Shown here: piece by piece, positions 14,341 through 20,115 of the stretch
Layout: each line of letters opens with the position of its first letter
Position numbering within the stretch: position 1 is the stretch's first letter
DNA from: CAZPDM01 sp964585305
Lineage (GTDB): Bacteria; Planctomycetota; Uabimicrobiia; Uabimicrobiales; JABWCH01
NCBI GenBank assembly: GCA_964585305.1
Contig: CAZPDM010000083.1
Coordinates: forward strand, 1 to 20,115
Direction of reading: 5' to 3'
DNA: 20,115 bases
Position numbers and translations under genes: made by a program
Notes under the pieces: generated by a model
The model's input: only the letters and a program-made list of their open reading frames with translations
Told to the model about the DNA's origin: nothing
The model's database searches: none

Positions 14341-17300
14341 ATGGAAAATCTATCACCAGAATCCATTCAGCCAGCGCAAGAAGTTAAGCCAAAAAAGAAA
14401 AGCTGGTTAAAAAGAATTTTGATTGTATTTTTAGTGTTTATTCTTCTTATTGTAGGTTCAATTGCTGCATTGCCACTATATTCTTCTGCTTTTATATCCT
14501 TTATTGTTGGCCCACTAACTCAAATAACAGGACGTCAAGTATCATTGGATGATCTTTCTGTTAGTGTATTTGGATCAAGCCTATCCCTTAAAAATTTTCA
14601 AGTAAAAGAAGAAAACAAAAAAGATGACTTTTTCAAAGTTGAAAAGGTTTTGATTGATTTTGATATTCTACCAATGATGAAAGGTCAATTTAATTTACCC
14701 ACTATAGAAATCTCTGGTGTTTATGCTAAAATTATCATGGATGAGAGTGGAAAGCCCAGCTACGGAACAATTCAAAAAAAATTTGAATCTCAAGCAAAAC
14801 CCTCTACTTCAGAAAAACCAATAAAAGAAGCTGCTCCCATTACCAGCTTACCCAAAGTTAATGCTCACATCAAACTAGCAAATATCAACCTTACTTTTGA
14901 AGATCGTCGTGAAAATAAAACAGTCCAACTCAAAAATTTTAACTGGCAATTAGATGTTTCCGGATTAGACAATATTACCTATAAATCTAATTGGGAAGAA
15001 TTTCGTATTGAAGATGGTTTAGAGAAAATCTTTGCAAGCCTTATTTATGCTCTTGAAGGACAAGCTAAATTAGCTATAGAAAATAGCAAATTTGTTGTGC
15101 AGGCCAAAGGTCAACTCAATTTGACAAATATGCAAGCTAAACAAAAAGAGCAAACTTTCTTAAAAGACAGTAAAGTTAGCTTTATCCATGATCTTGCGAT
15201 TAATCTTAATCAAGGCACTATAGATATTAACAAACTTGCGTTCACTTCTGATTATGCAAATATTGATATTTCTGATATAAAGGTCCAAAAATTAAACGAA
15301 TTCCAAAATCTTATCGAACAAATGAAAGCAGCAAAAAATCGCGAAGAAATCCAATCTTTAGTAGCAAAATTACCTATTGATGGGTGGCAAGGAAAATTTT
15401 TAATCCAGGCTTCTTTGGATAAATTGCAGCAAGATTTTGGAAATATCATTCGTGAAAAAAGCCAAGAAAAAGTTCTTAATTTTGGTGGAACTATAGACTT
15501 ATCTGGAAATTGGCAAGGGAAAGCAAATATTCTTTCTTTCCAAGAAAACTGCAAAATTAGCAATTTATATGCAACAGGGAAACTTCCTCAAGAAGATGGC
15601 ACATTTAAAAATTATCGTGTGGGGTTAGATGTCGGCCAAAAAATTGATTCCTCAGCAGATTTAATCCAACGTCAATTTAATACTAACTCCGAATGCAAAA
15701 TTACTGTTCCGATTGCAAATAGATCTCCACTTATTTTATTGGATCACCAACAAAATAGCCAGCTTGTTAATCAACAAGGGTTCAATAAATGGGGGATAAA
15801 TTCTTGGAAAAATTCAGTAACAATTAACTTCGATGCTGTACAAGAGTTATTAAAAGACTTCTTGCCAAAAGGAACTCAAGTAAAAGGATTATTTCAAACT
15901 AATAACGATATTAAAACAATCAACCAAGAAATTAACATCGTTGGCCAAACTAATTTAAATGTTAGTGTAAACACTGCTAAATATCCCAATTTACCTGCAT
16001 TACAAATTATAGGTAACCGAAATATTATCATTGCATTAGATTCTGATCAAATGCCAGCAAAAATTCAAGTGAAAAAATTTGATCTCAAATCAAGCAATAA
16101 TAAGCTCATCTCAGTTGAAGGCAACGGAGACTTAAATTTAAAGACTTTCGAAAATCCTAGTCTGCAATTGGCTTTAGCAATTCAGTTTAAAGAGCTTCAA
16201 CCATATTTAGAGCCTTTCATAGAAGGCTTACAAATCGCTGGCACTTTTGAACATCGTTTGAATGCAAAAGAACAAGATAAGAAAGTTATTCTTAATAACA
16301 AAGGACAATTGGCTGGTTTTATGGTAAATCTTCCTACACTTAAAGGACCAATTGCTCCCTTGCGTTTAAATGATTTAAATTGGAATAGCGAACTCACAGT
16401 CGGTCAACATCCGACCAATAAAGAAAATGGATTTGTACTCTATCCATCTTTTACCCAAGTAAATCAAAGCAAATCTCCTTTATTGCTTTGTAATTATGAA
16501 GCAAGTGGATTCAAGCAAGACAAAGGAATGAACCTAGAAAAGTTCCAATTTTCTGCACGTCTTTACGGGAAAACTTTGCAAGGGATTCTTCCTGTTGAAA
16601 TAATAAAAGATCCTCAGTTATTAGAACTTTGGACAAAAAATTTGAACTTAGATGGCTATTGCGATTTTAATTTCAATCTTCAAGGAAAAACCCCTGAAAA
16701 TATTAAATTTAACAGCGTTACAAATTTAACAAACTTTATTGTTAAATTTCAAAACAAAGAAATGGGCACTCTGCTTGATAAATCCAATAAAATGCCATTA
16801 GTTCTCAATTTTAATGCCGATTATCAAAAAAATGAAGCAGGAGAAATCCTTTCTTTACCCAATAATGAACTTCAAATCAATCAAGTTAAGATGCCTTTAG
16901 GAAACCTTCGTATCCAAGATGGCAAACATATTACAGGACAAGATGGACAAGCAGTTCAAGTATTTAGAATTGGTCCGTTTAAATTAGAACAATTGGCTGA
17001 TATGCTACCTATTATCAAACAAATGCAATTGGAAACCGCAATATTAGAAAGCCGACTGGACAATTTCCTAGTTCATACGCCAGAAGAACAAATGCAAGGT
17101 AAATTTGTTCTAAAATTTATTGCTCCACAGATGAACTTAGAACGAATGAAACAAATTAGTGGCGGTGGAAAAGTAAAAGAAAAGATTCAAGAAAATCAAC
17201 CTATTCGTTCTCGTTTACAAGGAGAAGAGCCTCCTTTACAACAACTGACACAAAAAATTCGGGATACTTTGAAAAAAATTGGACTTGATGTCGATATTAG

Positions 17301-18501
17301 CATTCAAAAGGTCATAATTGATCAAGCAAATCAAGGTGAAGATATAAAAATGACATTAGGCTTTAATAATAAAGAAAAGCCTGATAATCAGATGAAATTT
17401 AACCTTACTGGAAAACTTGGCCAGGGAAACCTTGATGTTAAAGGATTTAGCGATTTAGACAGAGAACATCCAGAATGGAAATTAAATTATAACATGGACA
17501 ATGTTCCGTATATCGTGAGCATTTTTGGTCCATTTGTAAATAAATTTTCTGAAAAAATCCCTTTCCCAATTTTAGAAAAAATGCAATTCCGCGATCAAAC
17601 TGAAGTAAAATTCAGCCTCAAAGGAAGCAATAATGGTTATGGCATTGATCCACGCGGGATTAAACGCAGTGTAGTTTCCGGAGAAGATATTGTTTTTGAA
17701 TTACCTTCTGGTAAATTTGATCTAGGCTTTGACACCTCTAAATTCCTTAATTTGGAAGATATGAAAAAACAAATTGAGGAAAAATTACGACCAATGGAAC
17801 AAGCTATAGCTCCATTAAAATCTGAAGAATCCGCAGTTAGTACACAAATTTCCCAACTTGAGGAAAAAATTAAAGCAGCACAAGAAAAAATTGCTGAAAT
17901 CAAAAAAGCTACTGGGCCTATCTTAGAAACCATTAAAAAGACAGAACTCTTAGCAAAATGGCAACCTGCTTTAGGCGAGAAATTAAAAGGCCTACGCGAA
18001 CAACTTGGAAAATATGAAAGCCAAATTTCTGACCAAGAAAAACAACGCACACAATTTGGTGACACCATTCAAAAACACAAAGCTAAATTACAAGAAATCC
18101 GAGACAAGATTAAAGCAGAAGAAAACAAGATTGCTCAAATGAGAGAAGAACTTCAAAAGAAAACCCAAGTAAGCAATCCATTCCAATTCCAATTTGATAA
18201 AATTCAAATCAAGCTTAAAGTAGATAACGAAAAAGCCTGGGCTGGAAGTGGTACACTTGATACAATCCTTCCGCATCCTGTAAGCAAGGTAAATTATGTT
18301 GAAATAGTCTTCCAACCTGCAGGCCGCAAATTTCCTAAAATCAGTGGTTGGTGTGGTCTTGATGGAAAATATCGATTCAATTTCTTACCTACAGAAGATA
18401 TTCTACAACAATTTGGAAGCCTTGGCCCTGTTGCCAGCAGCTTTTCTGAAAAAATTAAAGACAGAGGAATCTCTTGGGGAAATAACGGTTTCGAAGAATA
18501 A
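14341..18501 (+). CDS. Very long AsmA-like inner-membrane-anchored periplasmic protein
   Basis: I start at ATG 14341 (AGGAGA at 14325-14330), giving 1386 residues; the earlier in-frame ATG at 14272 lies in a terminator hairpin. A basic cytoplasmic N-terminus (KPKKKSWLKR) precedes one membrane helix (about 26-48). The next 100 residues match the AsmA/DUF748 pattern: ITGRQVSLDDLSVSVFGSSLSLKNFQV, then DFDILPMMKGQFNLPTIEISG. The long middle is a repeating beta-rich region with no catalytic motif, as in AsmA-like proteins proposed to move lipids across the periplasm. Residues about 1141-1275 form a strong Lys/Glu/Gln-rich coiled coil, unusual for plain AsmA proteins and reminiscent of TIGR03545-type proteins. 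A short beta-rich tail follows. Transport of phospholipid to the outer membrane, or envelope maintenance, is likely but inferred from the family. Confidence 0.82.
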   Translation: MENLSPESIQPAQEVKPKKKSWLKRILIVFLVFILLIVGSIAALPLYSSAFISFIVGPLTQITGRQVSLDDLSVSVFGSSLSLKNFQVKEENKKDDFFKVEKVLIDFDILPMMKGQFNLPTIEISGVYAKIIMDESGKPSYGTIQKKFESQAKPSTSEKPIKEAAPITSLPKVNAHIKLANINLTFEDRRENKTVQLKNFNWQLDVSGLDNITYKSNWEEFRIEDGLEKIFASLIYALEGQAKLAIENSKFVVQAKGQLNLTNMQAKQKEQTFLKDSKVSFIHDLAINLNQGTIDINKLAFTSDYANIDISDIKVQKLNEFQNLIEQMKAAKNREEIQSLVAKLPIDGWQGKFLIQASLDKLQQDFGNIIREKSQEKVLNFGGTIDLSGNWQGKANILSFQENCKISNLYATGKLPQEDGTFKNYRVGLDVGQKIDSSADLIQRQFNTNSECKITVPIANRSPLILLDHQQNSQLVNQQGFNKWGINSWKNSVTINFDAVQELLKDFLPKGTQVKGLFQTNNDIKTINQEINIVGQTNLNVSVNTAKYPNLPALQIIGNRNIIIALDSDQMPAKIQVKKFDLKSSNNKLISVEGNGDLNLKTFENPSLQLALAIQFKELQPYLEPFIEGLQIAGTFEHRLNAKEQDKKVILNNKGQLAGFMVNLPTLKGPIAPLRLNDLNWNSELTVGQHPTNKENGFVLYPSFTQVNQSKSPLLLCNYEASGFKQDKGMNLEKFQFSARLYGKTLQGILPVEIIKDPQLLELWTKNLNLDGYCDFNFNLQGKTPENIKFNSVTNLTNFIVKFQNKEMGTLLDKSNKMPLVLNFNADYQKNEAGEILSLPNNELQINQVKMPLGNLRIQDGKHITGQDGQAVQVFRIGPFKLEQLADMLPIIKQMQLETAILESRLDNFLVHTPEEQMQGKFVLKFIAPQMNLERMKQISGGGKVKEKIQENQPIRSRLQGEEPPLQQLTQKIRDTLKKIGLDVDISIQKVIIDQANQGEDIKMTLGFNNKEKPDNQMKFNLTGKLGQGNLDVKGFSDLDREHPEWKLNYNMDNVPYIVSIFGPFVNKFSEKIPFPILEKMQFRDQTEVKFSLKGSNNGYGIDPRGIKRSVVSGEDIVFELPSGKFDLGFDTSKFLNLEDMKKQIEEKLRPMEQAIAPLKSEESAVSTQISQLEEKIKAAQEKIAEIKKATGPILETIKKTELLAKWQPALGEKLKGLREQLGKYESQISDQEKQRTQFGDTIQKHKAKLQEIRDKIKAEENKIAQMREELQKKTQVSNPFQFQFDKIQIKLKVDNEKAWAGSGTLDTILPHPVSKVNYVEIVFQPAGRKFPKISGWCGLDGKYRFNFLPTEDILQQFGSLGPVASSFSEKIKDRGISWGNNGFEE

Positions 18502-18536
18502 TAATTTTTGATGTACTAACATAAACTAAAAATACT

Positions 18537-18597
18537 ATTCAACAAAAATAGGAATATCCTTAAAAAAATAATAAGGATATTCCTATTTTTGTTGAAT
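18537..18597 (+). terminator. 26-bp perfect hairpin, probable bidirectional terminator
   Basis: Arms 18537-18562 and 18572-18597 are exact reverse complements around a 9-base A-rich loop. The stem contains AGGATATTCC and AAAAATAGG/CCTATTTTT. It lies 36 bases after the AsmA-like stop. The A- and T-tracts in the arms would suit termination from either direction. It is much longer than a usual terminator stem. Confidence 0.6.
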
Positions 18598-18657
18598 TCC
18601 AACTACTTTATGATTTAGATCGTGTACTTAATTAACTTTCCTGACATGCTCTCCAGG

Positions 18658-18690
18658 CTGAAGCCGCCTGAAGGCACCTGAAGGCTGAGG
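18658..18690. repeat. GC-rich tandem decamer repeat
   Basis: Three consecutive 10-base units CTGAAGCCGC, CTGAAGGCAC, CTGAAGGCTG, then AGG. Each unit can pair with itself or a neighbour (GCCTGAAGGC is nearly a dyad). The base composition contrasts sharply with the AT-rich surroundings. Confidence 0.6.
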
Positions 18691-18744
18691 ATTTATGGCT
18701 AATATATTGTAAGAAATTGAGATTAAACTTTCAATAGAAAAGGG

Positions 18745-18793
18745 AATTATCATAAAATGTCTCAGTTTAAAATTGAGACATTTTATGATAATT
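18745..18793. repeat. 20-bp perfect inverted repeat downstream of the transposase
   Basis: AATTATCATAAAATGTCTCA (18745-18764) is exactly complementary to 18774-18793 around a 9-base loop. It lies 37 bases beyond the transposase stop on the minus strand, where it could serve as that gene's terminator. Alternatively it marks the end of the insertion sequence. Its outer 14 bases weakly match (12 of 14) the inverted sequence at 19806-19819. Confidence 0.55.
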
Positions 18794-18830
18794 GGATATA
18801 TTTCATCGTGGTTTTAAATTTTAACTGGCA

Positions 18831-19766
18831 TTACGCAGCGAATGAAATCCGCTCAAAAATAGACAAAGAAAGCGTAGAACCTCTACGACATAGTTGTTTA
18901 TGGAGTTTGTAGATAGAAATATGCAAATGAATCCGTTTAATTTCTAAAATAAAAAAGGCAAATAAAGAACACCACTGATGATGTTCTTGAGCCAAAATTG
19001 AACGCATTTGACAAGAAGCAAAACAAAGTTCTTGTTTGAGAATACGAAAAACTTCTTCAATAATAGGACGAATAGAATAAAAAGAAACAATGGCATCCCT
19101 ATCAAGCAAAATGCGATTGGTAGCAAGAAATCTATCACCGTTTTTGATGATATGAACTTTGATACCACCATGCAAAACGCCAATACCTTGCCAATGATTT
19201 CTCCATCCAATAAGATTTAGAGGCTGTCCATTAAAAAGACGATTTTCTTTAATTCTAGTCACGAAGCACCATCCATAATTTTGAAGTCGTTTCAATATGG
19301 GTTTTGCAGCATACCAAGAATCAAATAATACACATTTAGGTTTTAGCTTTAGACAATTTCTAGCATAACTCAACAATTCTAAAGCTAATTCTATTTTAGT
19401 TTTCTCGCCTGGTATCCAAAATCTTATTCCAATAGGAATTTTTTTATTACCATCTGTCCAAACTAATAGCACGGTAACATAGCCTAGAACTGGTTTTCCC
19501 AGTTTTGTATCGTACACACTTTGCAACTTTTCCATAGCTGTTGCATCTGGTTTAGCACTTACTGTGTCGTCAATAATAAGATAGCCTTCTTTCATTTTGA
19601 TTTCTGAAAATAACGTGGCAAGACGTTTTTGTCCTGACCAATTTTTTTTCAAAAATCTTGTAAGACTATCGTGTGTAACATTTTCTAAATTCTCTGACAT
19701 ATCTAGGCATGTACCTTTTGCTTGATAATATAAAAGACCTTTGGTATAATTATAGAAGTTTTTCAT
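18831..19766 (-). CDS. IS4/IS701-like DDE transposase
   Basis: A 311-residue transposase with an apparently intact RNase H-fold catalytic triad: first Asp in YLIIDDT (66/67), second in VLFDSWY (149), and Glu237 in the IS4-group signature Y-x2-R-x3-E-x6-K (Tyr230, Arg233, Glu237, Lys244; SIRPIIEEVFRILKQE). It would cut and rejoin its own element's ends. The N-terminal 60 residues are the usual helical DNA-binding part, and THDSLTRFLK recalls IS701/IS4 N-termini. There is no frameshift or internal stop, so it may be active. The ATG at 19766 has an ideal GGAGG 7-8 bases upstream, but that site is buried in a hairpin. I cannot choose firmly between IS4 and IS701 without a search. Confidence 0.9.
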   Translation of the reverse strand: MKNFYNYTKGLLYYQAKGTCLDMSENLENVTHDSLTRFLKKNWSGQKRLATLFSEIKMKEGYLIIDDTVSAKPDATAMEKLQSVYDTKLGKPVLGYVTVLLVWTDGNKKIPIGIRFWIPGEKTKIELALELLSYARNCLKLKPKCVLFDSWYAAKPILKRLQNYGWCFVTRIKENRLFNGQPLNLIGWRNHWQGIGVLHGGIKVHIIKNGDRFLATNRILLDRDAIVSFYSIRPIIEEVFRILKQELCFASCQMRSILAQEHHQWCSLFAFFILEIKRIHLHISIYKLHKQLCRRGSTLSLSIFERISFAA

Positions 19767-19768
19767 TT

Positions 19769-19806
19769 TAAGCCTCCATATATGTTTTTGGGTTATGGAA
19801 GGCTTA
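19769..19806 (-). promoter_or_regulatory. Hairpin sequestering the transposase ribosome binding site
   Basis: In the transposase transcript, TAAGCCTTCCATA (19806-19794) pairs with TATGGAGGCTTA (19780-19769) with a single bulged base. This hides the GGAGG Shine-Dalgarno in the stem immediately before the start codon. This arrangement is known in other IS elements, where it limits translation from read-through transcripts. Confidence 0.6.
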
Positions 19807-20012
19807 TTTTATCATTATTACAGTCTTTACAGTAGATTTATTTCCTTTTGTCTTTAGATTCCTATTACATTGAAAATTTATTTTTTTTTTCTAAATATTA
19901 CGTTTTTACTGATTTTATTAGCAAACCCTTATTTTTTAACTGTAACAGAGGTTTAATGTTTTCTTTTGTGCTTTTTTATTAGATTTTCACAGTTGCGTAA
20001 TACCAGTTTTAA
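19807..20012. other. AT-rich non-coding stretch upstream of the transposase
   Basis: Very T-rich on the + strand, including a run of ten T around 19885. It must hold the transposase promoter and the right end of the element if the element ends here. I see no clear -35/-10 pair, no repeat with confidence and no ORF. Confidence 0.5.
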
Positions 20013-20115
20013 GTTATATTTTTATTATTTAAACAAATAGCCAACTACTCCTTGACAAACAGGATAGACGCATTAGAAAACGTGAACTACTACCATTACG
20101 AAAATGGCGGGCTAA
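20013..20115 (+). pseudogene. Possible RHS/YD-repeat protein fragment running off the window
   Basis: The frame opens after a TAA at 20010-20012 and stays open to the window's end. It encodes a stretch ending YSLTNRIDALENVNYYHYE. This resembles the RHS/YD repeat pattern (LT..iDalGn...Y.Y...G.L). There is no ATG and no ribosome binding site; TTG at 20052 is the only alternative start. It may be the broken 5' end of a gene interrupted or decayed beside the insertion sequence. The evidence is about one repeat unit long, so the call is tentative. Confidence 0.3.

Larger units (their letters stand above)
18502..18830. other. Non-coding region between the AsmA-like gene and the transposase
   Basis: The stretch holds two long perfect hairpins (18537-18597 and 18745-18793) with a GC-rich tandem decamer array between them (18658-18690). 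All reading frames are broken by stops within a few dozen codons. A short peptide-like stretch containing LYDLDRVLN (about 18609-18635) faintly recalls a YD repeat but is too short to call. It may be the scar of earlier insertions. Confidence 0.6.
18831..19806 (-). mobile_element. Insertion sequence (IS4/IS701 type), ends not resolved
   Basis: The minimum extent covers the transposase and its translation-control hairpin. I could not find convincing terminal inverted repeats or a target duplication. The best candidate pair, 18745-18758 against the reverse complement of 19806-19819 (12 of 14 matches), is AT-rich and has no matching flanking duplication. An element near 1.1 kb would fit a 311-residue transposase. 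Confidence 0.55.

Noticed and set aside
17637..18068. 143-residue minus-strand frame inside the AsmA-like gene, and similar opposite-strand frames elsewhere
   Set aside because: They lie wholly within well-supported genes, have no ribosome binding sites or recognisable domains, and are explained by the coding strand's composition.
18592..18638. Short frame containing LYDLDRVLN as a left-hand RHS remnant interrupted by the insertion sequence
   Set aside because: Only about 15 codons overlapping a hairpin arm; the similarity is too short, and no continuity with the right-edge fragment can be shown.
18745..19819. 18745-18758 and 19806-19819 as the insertion sequence's terminal inverted repeats
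   Set aside because: 12 of 14 matches in AT-only sequence is close to chance here, and no flanking target duplication is visible.

Overview
This AT-rich window comes from a Gram-negative-type (diderm) bacterium. The cell-envelope evidence is a lipoprotein, a secreted TPR protein and a very long AsmA-like inner-membrane-anchored protein. Housekeeping genes (nadE, queA, transketolase, a phosphotransacylase-acylate kinase fusion) sit beside a formylglycine-enzyme-like protein, a membrane-spanning Hanks-type kinase and a TIR-domain protein. That mixture resembles Planctomycetota or other large-genome signalling-rich phyla, but this is inference and no taxonomic marker is present.

Layout. (1) 1-3349: nadE on the minus strand, divergent from a two-gene + strand unit made of a 77-residue unknown protein and a SUMF1-fold protein; strong promoters face both ways at about 2006-2098. 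(2) 3453-5962: a transcription unit with a very good promoter, a structured leader, a phosphate acyl(butyryl)transferase-butyrate kinase fusion, and a GGCGCG-type terminator. (3) 6011-9034: queA and transketolase 11 bases apart, ending at a second GGCGCG terminator that also serves the convergent lipoprotein gene. (4) 9040-13288: a divergent signalling cluster. A kinase with one membrane span and its overlapping TPR lipoprotein gene run leftward; a TIR protein with a tandemly duplicated unknown C-terminal module runs rightward, from predicted overlapping promoters. (5) 13399-18501: a secreted TPR protein with a four-cysteine tail, a perfect 20-bp terminator hairpin, and a 1386-residue AsmA-like protein. 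(6) 18502-20115: an intergenic/mobile region with two long perfect hairpins, a GC-rich tandem decamer, an IS4/IS701-like transposase with an intact DDE/YREK signature and a hairpin over its ribosome binding site, and a possible RHS/YD-repeat fragment running off the right edge.

Functionally, the fusion enzyme would turn an acyl-CoA into free acid and ATP in one polypeptide. The kinase, lipoprotein and TIR protein look like a possible envelope-to-cytoplasm signalling or defence module. The most noteworthy items are that divergent TIR/kinase locus, the transferase-kinase fusion with its leader, and the structured mobile region at the right end. I see no tRNA, rRNA or CRISPR array.
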